Notes under the pieces: generated by a model | What the model was told of the DNA's origin: nothing | What the model saw: the letters and a program-made list of their open reading frames with translations, nothing else | Databases searched by the model: none | Shown: positions 15,551 through 25,769 of the stretch, in pieces | Layout: every line of letters begins with the position of its first letter | Numbering within the stretch: the first letter of the stretch is position 1 | Made by a program: the position numbers and the translations under genes | Assembly (NCBI RefSeq): GCF_900156125.1 | Contig: NZ_FTLX01000001.1 | Location: 186,001-250,000 of the forward strand | Direction of reading: 5' to 3' | Origin: Domibacillus enclensis | Lineage (GTDB): Bacteria; Bacillota; Bacilli; Bacillales; Domibacillaceae | Length of the DNA: 64,000 nucleotides

Positions 15551-16800
15551 CATCCTTCCAAAAGAAGATCTTCTGGGTTTTCGATTAGTTCCTTCACCAT
15601 TTTCAAGAAGCCGACTGCTTCTTTTCCGTCAATAATGCGGTGGTCATATGAAAGGGCCACGTACATCATTGGACGGATTTCCACGTTGTCGCCGATCGCG
15701 ACAGGACGTTTTTGAATCGTATGCATGCCGAGGATGCCGACTTGTGATCCATTTAAGATCGGAGTAGATAAAAGCGAGCCGAAAACGCCGCCGTTTGTAA
15801 TCGTAAACGAGCCACCTTGCAAATCGCCAAGCGCCAGCTTATTATCCCGTGCTTTAAGCGCCATTTCCATAATGGAGCCTTCGATTTCAGAGAAGTTTTT
15901 CCGGTCACAGTCACGAACAACAGGAACGACTAAACCGTCATCCGTTGAAACGGCCACGCCGATGTCATAAAACTTCTTCAAGACGACTTCATCGCCATCA
16001 ATTTCTGCGTTTACATATGGATATTTTTTCAGTCCGGCGACAACCGCTTTTGTGAAAAATGACATAAAACCAAGGCGCACGTCATGATCGTCAAAGAACT
16101 TGTCTTTTTTGCGCTTGCGCAGATCCATAATGTTTGTCATGTCAATTTCGTTAAATGTCGTTAGCATGGCAGCCGTCTGCTGGACTTCCACAAGGCGTTT
16201 TGCAATCGTTTGACGACGGCGGCTCATGCGCTCGCGTTCAACCGGCTTGCCGTTATCCTGTGCCTTTGGCGCAGCTGCTTTTTGCGGTGCCGCCTTTTGA
16301 GCAGGTGCCTTAGGTGCTGCCGGCTTGTTTTGATGCGATTCCACATCTTGTACGCGAACACGTCCAAGTGGATCTGCTGCTTTGATTTCCTGTAAATCGA
16401 TTCCTTTTTCACGAGCCAGCTTGCGTGCAGCTGGAGATGCTACCGTGCGGCCAGCGGCTTCTTCTTGTTTCTGAGCTGGTTCTGGCTGTACTTCTTTTTC
16501 CTCTGCTTTAGGCGCTGCCTGCGCGGCAGGTTCTTCTTTTGATTCAGCGGATGCTGATGGAGAGCCACCTGCTTCAACGACGGCAATTACTTGACCCACT
16601 TCAACCGTATCACCTTCAGCCGCCTGCAGTTCTGTAATCGTTCCTGCTTCTTCTGAAATCACTTCTACATTGACTTTGTCTGTTTCAAGCTCGACGATGT
16701 ATTCGCCTTTTTCAACGTAGTCACCTGGCTGCTTCAGCCATTGTGCAATCGTGCCTTCTGTAATTGATTCTGCCAGTTCAGGAACTCTAATTTCAGCCAC
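15550..16800 (-). CDS. odhB: 2-oxoglutarate dehydrogenase E2, dihydrolipoyl succinyltransferase
   Basis: E2 core of the TCA-cycle 2-oxoglutarate dehydrogenase complex, which transfers succinyl groups to CoA. Domains: lipoyl domain (about residues 1-78, lipoyl lysine K42 in ETDKVNV), an Ala/Pro/Lys-rich linker, the E1/E3-binding domain (about 120-155, [15 protein letters not shown]), a second A/P/K-rich linker, and the catalytic acyltransferase domain (about 185-416) ending with the active-site [12 protein letters not shown]. 416 residues is normal. It lies 80 bases after odhA; that gap contains a GC-rich hairpin without a T run. Confidence 0.97.
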   Translation of the reverse strand: MAEIRVPELAESITEGTIAQWLKQPGDYVEKGEYIVELETDKVNVEVISEEAGTITELQAAEGDTVEVGQVIAVVEAGGSPSASAESKEEPAAQAAPKAEEKEVQPEPAQKQEEAAGRTVASPAARKLAREKGIDLQEIKAADPLGRVRVQDVESHQNKPAAPKAPAQKAAPQKAAAPKAQDNGKPVERERMSRRRQTIAKRLVEVQQTAAMLTTFNEIDMTNIMDLRKRKKDKFFDDHDVRLGFMSFFTKAVVAGLKKYPYVNAEIDGDEVVLKKFYDIGVAVSTDDGLVVPVVRDCDRKNFSEIEGSIMEMALKARDNKLALGDLQGGSFTITNGGVFGSLLSTPILNGSQVGILGMHTIQKRPVAIGDNVEIRPMMYVALSYDHRIIDGKEAVGFLKMVKELIENPEDLLLEG

Positions 16801-16880
16801 TGTAAAATCCTCCTCATTGTTTTCCGGTATCTTTTTTTATGTACAAGCCGGCACCACCGGGGTCGGCGGTGCAAGCTTTT

Positions 16881-19700
16881 TTACTTTTCTTTCGTCAAGA
16901 CGGTGCGCAAAATACGCGCCTGTTCTTTTTTGTGCACGATCGCGTCCCCCTCAGAAGGACTTGACCGGCGGCGGCGGCCAACGTAGCGGACCGTCGCTTT
17001 TTCCGGAACAGTGTCGCGAAGTCTAGGGTCCATATACGTCCAGGCACCCATATTCTGCGGCTCTTCCTGGAGCCAGATCACTTCAGTTACGTTCGGGAAG
17101 CGCTCAAGAATTGCTGTAATTTCTTCTTTCGGGAACGGATACAGCTCCTCAACACGAAGAACGTGCAGCCAGTCAAGGTTGTCTTCTGATTTTTCAATTT
17201 GCTCGGCAAGATCAATCGACACTTTTCCGCTGCAAAGCACGAGACGTTCCACTTGCTTCGGCTTGCTGCCTGTTCTAGGCTCTTCAACGATGATGTTGAA
17301 GTTCCCGTCTGAGAACTCCGACGCCTTTGATGCAGCTAACGGATGACGAAGCAGGCTTTTTGGCGTCATAATAACAAGCGGGCGGACTTCTTCTTTTTTC
17401 AGAATGGAGGCCTGCCGGCGCAAGATATGGAAATACTGCGACGTTGAAGACAAGTTCGCGACAGTCCAGTTGTTTTCCGCTGCTGACTGCAAGAACCGCT
17501 CCATCCGTCCACTGGAATGCTCTGGCCCCTGGCCTTCATAGCCGTGCGGCAAGAGCAGGACAAGACCTGATTTCTGACCCCATTTTGCGCGGCCGGAAGA
17601 AACAAACTGGTCAAACATCACCTGTGCCATATTGGCGAAATCACCAAATTGCGCTTCCCATAGAACGAGCGTTTCAGGAGAGAATACGTTATAGCCGTAT
17701 TCAAACCCGACAACAGCTGTTTCCGTTAACGGGGAATTGATCACGTCAAAGGATGCTGAAACGTCGCTCAACCCGTGCAGCGGATTGTATTCTTTGCCGT
17801 CGCGCTCATCGTGCAAAACGAGATTGCGGTGGGCAAATGTTCCGCGCTGTGAATCCTGGCCCGTCAGTCTGATCGGCGTGCCTTCTTTTAAGATTGAAGC
17901 AAAAGCAAGCGTTTCTGCGTGGCCCCAGTCAATCTGGCCGTCTTCTACAAACAGCTGCTCACGGCGCTTTAAAATCCGCTCCAGCTTTTTAAATGGCTGG
18001 AATCCGTCCGGCCATTGCAGAAGCTCCTGGTTAATCACCTTTAAGTCTTCTTCACTGACACCTGTTTTGTTGCATGGCAGATCCTGCTCCACCACTTCAG
18101 GCGGGTTCATCACAATATCGGGGTTTTCATCTTTTTTCGGAACCGTCTCAAACAGTTCTTTCAGCTTCTGCTCATTTTCCTTGTACACTTCATCCGCAAA
18201 GCTTGCATCGATCACGCCTCGGTCAGCAAGCTTCTCTGCATAAAGCTCACGAACCGTTTTATGCTTATGAATGATGTTGTACATGTTTGGATTGGTTGTC
18301 ATCGGCTCGTCCATTTCATTGTGGCCAAAACGGCGGTAGCCGATTAAGTCAATCACGAAATCCTTGCCGAAGCGTGTCCGGTAGTTAACAGCCATGAAAG
18401 CCGCCGCTACACACGCCTCAGGATCATCTGCATTTACGTGAACGATCGGCACTTCAAATCCTTTTGCCACGTCTGATGCATAACGAGTCGAGCGCGAATC
18501 ATAGCTTTCCGTCGTGAAGCCGATCATGTTGTTGGAAATAATATGAATAGAGCCGCCCGTTTTATAACCGTTGATCTGGCTCATATTAAACGTTTCTCCA
18601 ACAATGCCCTGACCCGGGAACGCTGCATCCCCGTGAATGATAATTGACATTGCTTTTGACACATCAAGCTCCGGCTTGCCTTTGCTTGTGCGGTCTTCCT
18701 GCGCTGCGCGTGTGTAGCCGGCAACGATCGGGCTGACGACTTCAAGGTGACTCGGGTTGTTCGCCAACGTAATGCGCGCTGTCTGCGTATCTTCTTCCTT
18801 GTAGCTCCGGTCGGCGCCAAGGTGATATTTTACGTCGCCTGTCCAGCCGTAATAATTCATCTTCATCGAGCCAAGCGGCAATGTTTTTTTGTTTGGCGCA
18901 TGGGCAAATTCTGCGAATATCATTTCGTATGGCTTGCCAAGAATATGAGCAAGCACGTTTAAGCGTCCGCGGTGCGCCATTCCGATGTTAATCGTTTGAG
19001 AGCCCTTTACTGCGGAATGATGGACAAGCTCATCCAAAAGAGGGACCATTGCATCCAGTCCTTCAATCGAAAAACGCTTTTGACCGACAAATGTTTTGTG
19101 GATGAATTTTTCAAAGCCTTCTACCTGTGTCAGTCTTTTCAGCAGCTTTTTCTTGTCGCTGTCTGAAAATGTCGGGTAGTAATCCGTTGATTCAATTTGC
19201 TGACGCAGCCATTGCTTCTCCTCTAAATCGTGCACCTGCGCGAATTCGAAGGCTACCTTGTCTGTGTACACTTTTTTCAAGTGCATGATGGCGTCATAGC
19301 CGTCCTTTACGTGAGAAGGAGCACCCGGGCAAATATATTCCACCGGGATGAGGCGAAGATCTGCTTCGGTTAGCTCATACGTGTCAAGGTCGATTCGGCG
19401 TGAGTCTTTTTTGCTGTCATCAAGCGGATCAATATCAGCAGCCAGATGCCCATAAATCCGGATGCTGTCCGCAAGCTTTACTGCACGGAACAGCTTATCC
19501 AGGTCTCCTGCTGATGCCGACTGTTGAGTCTTATGCCCGCTCAATGATTCCGGCGGGCCCCATTCGTCGAATAATTGCCGCAGCTCCTGGTCAACCGCCT
19601 CCGGGTCTGCCAAGTACTGTTCGTACACTTCCATTACATACCCAAGGTTCGGTCCCGAAAAGTCTTTCCACGGGTTTCCCTGGCCAGTTTGCATGTTCAT
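16881..19700 (-). CDS. odhA: 2-oxoglutarate dehydrogenase E1 component
   Basis: Thiamine diphosphate-dependent decarboxylase of the 2-oxoglutarate dehydrogenase complex (939 residues from the chosen start; about 940 is usual). The N-terminal region has [16 protein letters not shown]. The ThDP site follows in [13 protein letters not shown] and [19 protein letters not shown], with the [12 protein letters not shown] segment and the transketolase-like C-terminal half with [21 protein letters not shown] 19700 is preferred to one nine codons upstream because GGTGGAGG is 9 bases before it. It leads the odhA-odhB operon; one cre-like site lies in the leader and a second upstream of the candidate promoter, consistent with CcpA control of odhAB in B. 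subtilis. Confidence 0.97.
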   Translation of the reverse strand: MNMQTGQGNPWKDFSGPNLGYVMEVYEQYLADPEAVDQELRQLFDEWGPPESLSGHKTQQSASAGDLDKLFRAVKLADSIRIYGHLAADIDPLDDSKKDSRRIDLDTYELTEADLRLIPVEYICPGAPSHVKDGYDAIMHLKKVYTDKVAFEFAQVHDLEEKQWLRQQIESTDYYPTFSDSDKKKLLKRLTQVEGFEKFIHKTFVGQKRFSIEGLDAMVPLLDELVHHSAVKGSQTINIGMAHRGRLNVLAHILGKPYEMIFAEFAHAPNKKTLPLGSMKMNYYGWTGDVKYHLGADRSYKEEDTQTARITLANNPSHLEVVSPIVAGYTRAAQEDRTSKGKPELDVSKAMSIIIHGDAAFPGQGIVGETFNMSQINGYKTGGSIHIISNNMIGFTTESYDSRSTRYASDVAKGFEVPIVHVNADDPEACVAAAFMAVNYRTRFGKDFVIDLIGYRRFGHNEMDEPMTTNPNMYNIIHKHKTVRELYAEKLADRGVIDASFADEVYKENEQKLKELFETVPKKDENPDIVMNPPEVVEQDLPCNKTGVSEEDLKVINQELLQWPDGFQPFKKLERILKRREQLFVEDGQIDWGHAETLAFASILKEGTPIRLTGQDSQRGTFAHRNLVLHDERDGKEYNPLHGLSDVSASFDVINSPLTETAVVGFEYGYNVFSPETLVLWEAQFGDFANMAQVMFDQFVSSGRAKWGQKSGLVLLLPHGYEGQGPEHSSGRMERFLQSAAENNWTVANLSSTSQYFHILRRQASILKKEEVRPLVIMTPKSLLRHPLAASKASEFSDGNFNIIVEEPRTGSKPKQVERLVLCSGKVSIDLAEQIEKSEDNLDWLHVLRVEELYPFPKEEITAILERFPNVTEVIWLQEEPQNMGAWTYMDPRLRDTVPEKATVRYVGRRRRSSPSEGDAIVHKKEQARILRTVLTKEK

Positions 19701-19774
19701 TCTGAAAAACCTCCACCTGTTGCCCATTTAATTTCGTGTATACGTTCGCTGTTTACAAAATATGTACAAAAATC

Positions 19775-19788
19775 TAAAAACGCTTTCA
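19775..19788 (-). promoter_or_regulatory. Candidate cre (CcpA) site in the odhA leader
   Basis: On the minus strand TGAAAGCGTTTTTA, one mismatch from TGWAANCGNTNNCA. It lies about 75 bases before the odhA start and downstream of the candidate promoter, a typical roadblock position. Confidence 0.5.
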
Positions 19789-19821
19789 GAATCATTTTAC
19801 CACTCCGAATGCTTTTTTAAA

Positions 19822-19880
19822 CAAAAAAGGAAGGTTTCACCTTTCACATTCCAGTCAACTGGATGGCGCCTTTTTCAAGT
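19822..19880 (-). other. Hairpin-forming odhA leader segment, possible attenuator
   Basis: On the minus strand an AAAAAGG / CCTTTTTT outer pairing encloses a CCAGT-TG-ACTGG hairpin (about 19852-19863) and AAGGT-GAA-ACCTT, which is followed by CCTTTTTTG. That last hairpin with its T run resembles a weak intrinsic terminator inside the odhA 5' leader. No known riboswitch aptamer was recognised. The rest of the 19701-20075 gap holds the two cre-like sites and the promoter. Confidence 0.35.
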
Positions 19881-19883
19881 TCA

Positions 19884-19912
19884 ATCTTACTACTGTTCTT
19901 CTCAAAAACCAA
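19884..19912 (-). promoter_or_regulatory. Candidate sigma-A promoter of odhAB
   Basis: Minus strand TTGGTT (19907-19912), 17 bases, TAAGAT (19884-19889). It predicts a leader of about 175 bases before odhA. Confidence 0.4.
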
Positions 19913-19952
19913 TGCTTTTTTGCAAATTTGCCGAATAAATTTTCAGATTTCT

Positions 19953-19966
19953 TGAAAACGCTCCAA
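19953..19966 (+). promoter_or_regulatory. Second cre-like site upstream of the odhAB promoter
   Basis: TGAAAACGCTCCAA, one mismatch from the cre consensus, about 40 bases upstream of the candidate -35. Confidence 0.35.
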
Positions 19967-20075
19967 TAGGCGCCGTTATGCGGTTTTTACGATAAAAATG
20001 TGTTATGGGAGAACCCCCTCATATTAGTGAAACGTTATGCTAAAACGGTTTCAAGTCCGGCATTATATTCATGCC

Positions 20076-20112
20076 AAAAAGGCATTTCATTTTACTTGTG
20101 AAATGCCTTTTT
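20076..20112. terminator. Bidirectional terminator after the CoA-disulfide reductase gene
   Basis: A perfect 14-base stem AAAAAGGCATTTCA (20076-20089) with its complement (20099-20112) around a 9-base loop. Confidence 0.85.
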
Positions 20113-20125
20113 GCGATTTATCCTC

Positions 20126-22603
20126 TTAAATAAACAGGTTAATATTGGAATCTTCTGCTTTACCAAGATAGGAAGCAACGCCGCCAATTTCCACTCCCTC
20201 GATCAGCTCTTCTTCCCGAATGCCCATCACGTCCATGCTCATTGCGCAGGCAACAATGTTAACACCCATTCCCATTGCATTTTTCATTAATGTTTCAAGG
20301 GAATCAACATTTTTGTTTTCCATGACCTGACGGATCATTTTCGCGCCCATTCCACCCATGTTCATGTTGGAAATAGGCAGCTTTTTCGTGCCTTTTGGCA
20401 TCATCTTGCCGAACATTTTGTCCATAAAGTCTTTGTCTCCAACGTGGATGTCATCCTTGCGAAGAACGTTCAGTCCCCAGAAGGTGAAAAACATCGTTAC
20501 CGGCTTGCCCATTGCAGCTGCGCCTGTTGCAATAATGAACGAAGCGATCGCTTTATCAAGATCCTGGTCAAACACGATCATCGTCGCACCTTTTGTCCCT
20601 GCCGGTTCATTGCTTCCCGCAGCAATTGGCTGCTCACTTCCCTTTTGCAGGTAAACGTGTGTCATTCCATTCATTTTCTCGTGCTTCAAGTACGTATTGC
20701 CTGTTTTGTCGCACCATGCTTTTGCGTCTGGAATAAAGCCTGGATCTGTTACTTTTACTTCAAGCACATCTCCATCCGTTAAATCGCCCATTTTCTTGAA
20801 CACTTGCGCAATAGGTCCCGGACATTGCAGGCCGGCGCAGTCAAGCACCTCTGTTGCTGTAATCGGTCCCTCAATATTTACTGCCATCTTCTGGCCTCCT
20901 GTCGATTCTTTTACCGGCTCTGCCGTGATTTTCACTTGATCGGATTTTGCTTTTTCGTCCCGCTTCATTGCGGCATATGTTTTATATCCGCCGCTGACAT
21001 TGTGGACATCGTACCCTTCCTGACGAAGCAGTGTGGAAGCTAAATAGCCGCGCATGCCAACCTGACAGGATACATAAACGGGTTTGTCCTTCGGCACTTC
21101 TGCTAAGCGGTCTTTTAAATCATTTAACGGGATGTTGACGCTGCCTTCAATAAAGCCGGCATCCCGTTCCATCGGATCGCGCACATCAATGAGCAAACCG
21201 CCGTTTTGAACGATGCGGTCCACCTCCTGTGCATAGACAGGCTGCACTTCCCCATCGACGATATTTGCTGCTGCATAGCCAAGCATATTGACAGGATCCT
21301 TCGCCGATGAAAATGGCGGAGCATAAGCAAGCTCCAAATCCTGCAGGTCATGAACGGTTAAGCCGCCCGCAATCGCTGTCGCAATCACATCAATGCGTTT
21401 GTCCGCTCCCTTTGCTCCGACCGCCTGAGCGCCGAAAATGGTGCCGTTTTCCGGGTCAAATGTCAGCTTCATGGCAAGCGGCATGCCGCCAGGATAATAG
21501 CCAGCATTTGAAGAAGGGTGAATGTGAACGGCTGCATATTTAATGCCGTACTTTTTTAATGTTTTTTCATTGTTGCCTGTCGCAGCTGCCGCCACATCAA
21601 ATACTTTGGCAATGCCTGTGCCCATCGTGCCCTTGTAAGGCGTTTTCTTGCCAAAGATGTTATCTGCTACAATACGGCCTTGACGATTCGCTGGCCATGC
21701 AAGCGGAATATGCACGGAACGGCCGCTGACCCGGTCCATCACTTCAATGGCGTCGCCAATTGCATAGATGGCTTCATCTTTTGTTTGTAAAAATTGATTC
21801 ACGACGATTCCACCCGTTTCACCAATATCCAGTCCGGCTGCTTTCGCCAATTCATTTTCCGGCCGAACGCCAATCGCCAAAATAGTCAGGTCGCTTTGCA
21901 GCTTTGTGCCGTCCTCCAATGTGAGAACAGTGCCTTCCTGTTCAAAAGCGGATACGCCCTTGCCGAGGACAAGGTTTACGTCATTCAGGCGAAGCTGATC
22001 GTGAACAAGTGCGGCAAGCTCCGGATCAAGCGGCGCCATGACCTGCTCCTGTTTTTCGATGAGCGTCACGTTTAGATGACGTTCACGCAGGCTTTCGGCC
22101 ATTTCAACACCGATAAATCCACCGCCGATAATGACGGCGTTTTGCGGCTTCTTTTTCTCGATAAAATCATGAATTTTATCTGTATCTGGCACGTTGCGAA
22201 GCGTAAAGGCGTTTGCTGCTTCGTTAATACCCGGGATCGGCGGAACGACTGGTTTTGCGCCTGGTGATAAAACAAGCACATCATACCTTTCTTCATATGT
22301 TTCGCCCGTAGCGAGGTTTTTAGCAGAAACGGTTTTTTGGTCACGGTTGATCGCCGTCACTTCCGTTAACGCCCGAATATCAAAACCGTAGCGAGCGGTT
22401 AATTTTTCTTTTGTTTGAACAAACAAGGCATCTCGCTCTTTAATGACGCCTCCAATATAGTAAGGCAGTCCGCAGTTCGCATACGATACATGGTCGCCGC
22501 GTTCAAATACAACAACATGAGCCTGTTTATCAAGACGGCTGATTCGGGCCGCTGCTGTTGCTCCTCCAGCTACTCCACCAACAATGACAATTTTTTTAGA
22601 CAT
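20126..22603 (-). CDS. cdr: CoA-disulfide reductase / rhodanese / TusA / DsrE-like four-domain fusion
   Basis: An 825-residue multidomain sulfur protein. Residues 1-445 are an FAD/NAD(P)H CoA-disulfide or CoA-persulfide reductase with IVGGVAGGATAAAR at the FAD site and the single redox Cys44 in SYANCGLPYY. Residues about 465-555 are a rhodanese domain (VSCQVGMRGYLAS, catalytic Cys). Residues about 590-665 are TusA/SirA-like (LDCAGLQCPGPI, sulfur-carrying Cys). Residues about 680-825 are a DsrE/DsrF-like domain. ATG 22603 is set by GAGGAG and the MSKKIVIVGG start, although the frame is open further upstream. The domains suggest a route for persulfide sulfur from CoA or thiosulfate through rhodanese to TusA. 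Two CsoR/CstR-type operators flank its promoter. Confidence 0.92.
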   Translation of the reverse strand: MSKKIVIVGGVAGGATAAARISRLDKQAHVVVFERGDHVSYANCGLPYYIGGVIKERDALFVQTKEKLTARYGFDIRALTEVTAINRDQKTVSAKNLATGETYEERYDVLVLSPGAKPVVPPIPGINEAANAFTLRNVPDTDKIHDFIEKKKPQNAVIIGGGFIGVEMAESLRERHLNVTLIEKQEQVMAPLDPELAALVHDQLRLNDVNLVLGKGVSAFEQEGTVLTLEDGTKLQSDLTILAIGVRPENELAKAAGLDIGETGGIVVNQFLQTKDEAIYAIGDAIEVMDRVSGRSVHIPLAWPANRQGRIVADNIFGKKTPYKGTMGTGIAKVFDVAAAATGNNEKTLKKYGIKYAAVHIHPSSNAGYYPGGMPLAMKLTFDPENGTIFGAQAVGAKGADKRIDVIATAIAGGLTVHDLQDLELAYAPPFSSAKDPVNMLGYAAANIVDGEVQPVYAQEVDRIVQNGGLLIDVRDPMERDAGFIEGSVNIPLNDLKDRLAEVPKDKPVYVSCQVGMRGYLASTLLRQEGYDVHNVSGGYKTYAAMKRDEKAKSDQVKITAEPVKESTGGQKMAVNIEGPITATEVLDCAGLQCPGPIAQVFKKMGDLTDGDVLEVKVTDPGFIPDAKAWCDKTGNTYLKHEKMNGMTHVYLQKGSEQPIAAGSNEPAGTKGATMIVFDQDLDKAIASFIIATGAAAMGKPVTMFFTFWGLNVLRKDDIHVGDKDFMDKMFGKMMPKGTKKLPISNMNMGGMGAKMIRQVMENKNVDSLETLMKNAMGMGVNIVACAMSMDVMGIREEELIEGVEIGGVASYLGKAEDSNINLFI

Positions 22604-22618
22604 ACATTCGCTCCTCAT

Positions 22619-22694
22619 ATACCTCAAAGGGTATTTACTGTATGTGAATACAATAGCACACATTTTTTCGCTCGTCAAATACCCCAAACAGTAT
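22619..22694 (-). promoter_or_regulatory. cdr promoter flanked by two CsoR/CstR-type operators
   Basis: The minus-strand sigma-A promoter is TTGACG (-35, 22673-22678), 17 bases, TATTGT (-10, 22650-22655). Two 16-base elements flank it: ATACCTCAAAGGGTAT (22619-22634) just downstream of the -10 and ATACCCCAAACAGTAT (22679-22694) just upstream of the -35. Both follow ATACC-N6-GGTAT-like symmetry, as in CsoR and persulfide-sensing CstR operators. With a persulfide-handling gene downstream, CstR-type control is the likely reading. No cstR gene is in the window. Confidence 0.65.
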
Positions 22695-22741
22695 TTTCGA
22701 AAAATCTTTTTCTGTTAAAATGAGGAAGGGAGTGATGAGAT

Positions 22742-23524
22742 GTGAATGAGCTTATTTCATATGAAAACGTGCGGTTTATTCGAGACCATAACGTCATTTT
22801 GGATCATGTAAACTGGACGGTTCAACCTGGAGAGCATTGGGCGGTGATCGGGTTAAACGGCTCAGGAAAATCAACGATGCTCAATATGATGGGCGGCTAT
22901 GAATTTCCAACAAGCGGCACAATCCGTGTGTTTGGCCACCAGTATGGCCGTTACAACTGGGAGCATGTGAAAAAACGCCTCGGCTTTGTCGGCAATACGT
23001 TAAACCGCTTTTTGGACACGCTGAATATGGAAACCGCCCGGGAAATCGTCGTTAGCGGACGGTTTAATTCCATCGGCATTTATGAGCAGACAAAAGCGGA
23101 GGATTGGAAAAAAGCAGATGAGCTTTTGGCTTCTTTTCGCCTGACGTATTTAGCGGACAAGCCGTATCGTTTCATGTCACAGGGCGAGCAGCGGCGTGTC
23201 CTGATTGCAAGAGCGTTTATGGCGGAGCCGGATGCAATGATTTTAGATGAGCCTTGTTCGGGTCTTGATGTACGGGCGCGCGAGGAACTATTGGCCTCAC
23301 TTGAACGTCAATCGAAAGCCCACAACACGTCTCTTCTATACGTGACTCATCATATTGAGGAGATTTTTCCGGCGATCACACACGTCGCCCTGCTGAAGGA
23401 TGGAAAGATGCTGGCGGACGGCCGCAAGGAACACGTGCTGACCAGTGAACATTTGTCTGAGGCATTTGGTTTGTCCGTAGAGGTGGAGTGGCGTGATGAA
23501 CGGTGCTGGCTGAAGATTACCTAA
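22742..23524 (+). CDS. ABC transporter ATP-binding protein (YlmA/ModF-like, no adjacent permease)
   Basis: A 260-residue ATPase with Walker A GLNGSGKST (residues 37-45), signature MSQGEQRRVLIARA (about 145-158), Walker B AMILDEPCSGLD (about 165-176) and the switch His in LYVTHHIEE. The start is GTG 22742; the preceding ATG at 22739 is immediately followed by a stop in its own frame. No permease or binding-protein gene adjoins it, and the sequence is of the YlmA type, whose substrate is unknown. It is divergent from cdr, and one CsoR-like operator lies 50 bases upstream of its start, so it might share that control. Confidence 0.85.
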   Translation: MNELISYENVRFIRDHNVILDHVNWTVQPGEHWAVIGLNGSGKSTMLNMMGGYEFPTSGTIRVFGHQYGRYNWEHVKKRLGFVGNTLNRFLDTLNMETAREIVVSGRFNSIGIYEQTKAEDWKKADELLASFRLTYLADKPYRFMSQGEQRRVLIARAFMAEPDAMILDEPCSGLDVRAREELLASLERQSKAHNTSLLYVTHHIEEIFPAITHVALLKDGKMLADGRKEHVLTSEHLSEAFGLSVEVEWRDERCWLKIT

Positions 23525-23601
23525 CGCGAGACTGCGGCAAAGGAATTTTTAAAAAAACAGCTGTGGAATGCGCTGACGGTCGGATTGAAGATCTGTGTAC
23601 G

Positions 23602-23735
23602 TTATCGCTGATATAAAGGACGGATCGCTGGTATTTGCTCGTTATCGCTGATATAAAAGGTGGATCGCCGATATGTTGAAGATATCAGCGATCGGCAGAT
23701 GGATATCAGCGGTAGGTTCATTTTACCGGCGATTG
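23602..23735. repeat. Nested inverted-repeat element, TATCGCYGATA family, copy B
   Basis: Inner arms GATCGC (23663-23668) with GCGATC (23688-23693), continued by GATAT/ATATC across the same single mismatch as in copy A. Middle TTATCGCTGATAT (23642-23654) with ATATCAGCGGTA (23703-23714). Outer ATCGCTGGTA (23624-23633) with TACCGGCGAT (23724-23733). An additional left unit TTATCGCTGATAT is at 23602-23614. Spacing of units is again about 20 bases. It fills the gap between the ABC gene and the trpA terminator. Confidence 0.8.
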
Positions 23736-23764
23736 CTTTATTATCGTCAGATTTCAACAGAATG

Positions 23765-23797
23765 ACCCCCCTCTGTGATTCAGAGGGGGGTACTTTT
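23765..23797. terminator. Terminator of the trp operon
   Basis: Perfect stem ACCCCCCTCTG (23765-23775) with CAGAGGGGGGT (23781-23791), loop TGATT. A T run follows on the plus strand (ACTTTTT); on the minus strand the downstream tract is weaker (CATTCTG), so its main direction may be plus (ABC gene). Confidence 0.7.
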
Positions 23798-24561
23798 TAT
23801 GGAATGAGCTGTTTAATTTCGCTGCCTTTTCCTTCGTGCAGCAGCTGGACGATTTTGCTGCCGACGATGACGCCGCCGCAGGCTGCACCGAGTGTTTCTG
23901 CCTGCTCTTTTGAAGAAACACCAAATCCGGCTAAAACCGGAACTGGGCTTTGTTCTGCAATGCGGGACAGGTGGGCATTTAAGTCGCCGGCAAATCCGGC
24001 GCGCGCTCCGGTAATCCCATTAACCGTTACGGCGTAAATAAAGCCTTCTGCATCTTTTACCGTTTCGGCAATCCGTTCGCTTGAGCTCGTCAGCGTTACA
24101 AAGCGAATCATTGCAATGTTATGATTGGCAAGAGGCTCTTTAAATTCTGCTTCTTCCTCCATCGGAACATCTGGAATAATAACTCCGGACACACCGGCTG
24201 TATCACATAAATCGGCAAACCGGCCGGCACCGATTTTAAACACAGGGTTTGCGTACGTCATGATGACAATCGGCACCTGTATCTCCTCTTTAAACGAAGC
24301 CAGCTCATGTAAAATCTCGGTTAAGGTCACTTTTTCCTTTAGCGCCCGTTGACCGGCTTCCTGAATGACCGGTCCGTCCGCAACAGGATCTGAAAACGGA
24401 ATGCCGAGTTCAATAACGGTGACACCCGATTGTTCCAAAAGGAGAATGGTGTCTTTTAGCGTGTGAAGACCCCCATCGCCCGCCATAATATACGCCGTGA
24501 ACGCTTTTTTGCTCTGGTCATTTACTCGTTGAAAGGCTTCAGCCATTTTGAATTTCGTCAT
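23797..24561 (-). CDS. trpA: Tryptophan synthase alpha subunit
   Basis: This subunit cleaves indole-3-glycerol phosphate to indole and glyceraldehyde 3-phosphate and channels indole to TrpB. It is a TIM barrel of 254 residues with the signature [19 protein letters not shown] (catalytic Glu and Asp) and the phosphate-binding GFGVSSKEQ and [10 protein letters not shown] near the C-terminus. It is the last gene of the operon and overlaps trpB by four bases (24558-24561). Confidence 0.97.
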   Translation of the reverse strand: MTKFKMAEAFQRVNDQSKKAFTAYIMAGDGGLHTLKDTILLLEQSGVTVIELGIPFSDPVADGPVIQEAGQRALKEKVTLTEILHELASFKEEIQVPIVIMTYANPVFKIGAGRFADLCDTAGVSGVIIPDVPMEEEAEFKEPLANHNIAMIRFVTLTSSSERIAETVKDAEGFIYAVTVNGITGARAGFAGDLNAHLSRIAEQSPVPVLAGFGVSSKEQAETLGAACGGVIVGSKIVQLLHEGKGSEIKQLIP

Positions 24562-25769
24562 GCTTGTTTGCCCTCTCTTTCAAACCGTTCTTTAATTTGC
24601 GCGACGTCTTTGTCGCCACGGCCGGATAAGCAGATGGCAATAATCTCGTCCTTCTTCATTTTCGGCGCAAGCTTCATGGCATAAGCGATCGCATGCGAGC
24701 TTTCAAGTGCGGGAATGATGCCTTCTGTTTTTGTTAATGCTTTAAAGCCTTCAAGTGCTTCTTCATCGGTAATGTGTTCGTAGATGACCCGTCCGGAATC
24801 CTTTAAAAAGCTATGCTCCGGTCCCACGCCCGGGTAATCAAGCCCCGCTGAGATCGAATGTGCTTCTTGAATCTGGCCGGCCTCATCCTGCAGTAAATAC
24901 ATTTTTGACCCGTGAAGGACGCCGACGCTGCCCATTGTCATTGAAGCCGCATGCTTGTCTGTGTCCACTCCGCTGCCGGATGCTTCCACGCCGTACATTT
25001 TCACATCGGCATCTTCAATAAACGGATAAAACATGCCCATCGCGTTACTGCCGCCACCGATGCAGGCAATCACCGCATCTGGAAGACGTCCTTCTTTTTC
25101 CTGCAGCTGTTTTTTCGTTTCCAATCCGATCACCGCCTGGAAGTCACGGACAATTTGCGGGAATGGATGCGGCCCGAGCACGGAGCCCATAATGTAATGA
25201 GTGTCCTCTACGTTTGTCACCCAGTAGCGAAGCGCTTCATTCACCGCGTCCTTTAATGTGCCGCTGCCTTGAGAAACACTTTCCACGCGGGCGCCAAGAA
25301 GCTCCATTCGAAAAACATTCAGTTCCTGCCGGCGAATGTCTTCTTCGCCCATAAAAATGACGCAGTCCAAGTTAAGAAGTGCACAAACCGTTGCGGTCGC
25401 AACACCGTGCTGACCCGCACCCGTTTCTGCGACCACTTTTTTCTTGCCCATTCGCACAGCTAATAGTGCTTGTCCAATTGTGTTGTTGATTTTATGGGCG
25501 CCTGTATGATTTAAATCCTCACGCTTCAAGTAAATCTTCGCTCCGCCTGCCGCTTTTGTTAAGTTTTCGGCAAAATAAAGCGGGTTTTCCCGGCCGACGT
25601 AATCGGTTAAATAATGATTTAATTCAGCGAGAAACGCATCATCCTTCATCGCGGATTGATAAGCTTCTTCTAATTCTTTTACCGCCCGCATTAACGACTC
25701 TGGTACGTAGCGGCCGCCATATTGGCCATAATGCCCTTTTTCATCCGGCTGATTGTATTGATTGCTCAT
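24558..25769 (-). CDS. trpB: Tryptophan synthase beta subunit
   Basis: PLP enzyme that condenses indole with serine to form tryptophan. 403 residues with the PLP lysine K93 in [10 protein letters not shown], the [10 protein letters not shown] segment that binds the carboxylate, and the phosphate-binding [10 protein letters not shown]. The N-terminal [13 protein letters not shown] is typical of TrpB1. It overlaps trpF and trpA by four bases each, so translation is coupled and the alpha and beta subunits are made together. Confidence 0.97.
   Translation of the reverse strand: MSNQYNQPDEKGHYGQYGGRYVPESLMRAVKELEEAYQSAMKDDAFLAELNHYLTDYVGRENPLYFAENLTKAAGGAKIYLKREDLNHTGAHKINNTIGQALLAVRMGKKKVVAETGAGQHGVATATVCALLNLDCVIFMGEEDIRRQELNVFRMELLGARVESVSQGSGTLKDAVNEALRYWVTNVEDTHYIMGSVLGPHPFPQIVRDFQAVIGLETKKQLQEKEGRLPDAVIACIGGGSNAMGMFYPFIEDADVKMYGVEASGSGVDTDKHAASMTMGSVGVLHGSKMYLLQDEAGQIQEAHSISAGLDYPGVGPEHSFLKDSGRVIYEHITDEEALEGFKALTKTEGIIPALESSHAIAYAMKLAPKMKKDEIIAICLSGRGDKDVAQIKERFEREGKQA

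Noticed and set aside
16801-16880. Terminator between odhA and odhB
   Set aside because: The GC-rich hairpin is followed on the minus strand by ACATAAAAAAAG, not by a T run.
22604-22687. N-terminal extension of the CoA-disulfide reductase
   Set aside because: The extra codons cross the promoter and one operator, and the canonical start with GAGGAG lies at 22603.
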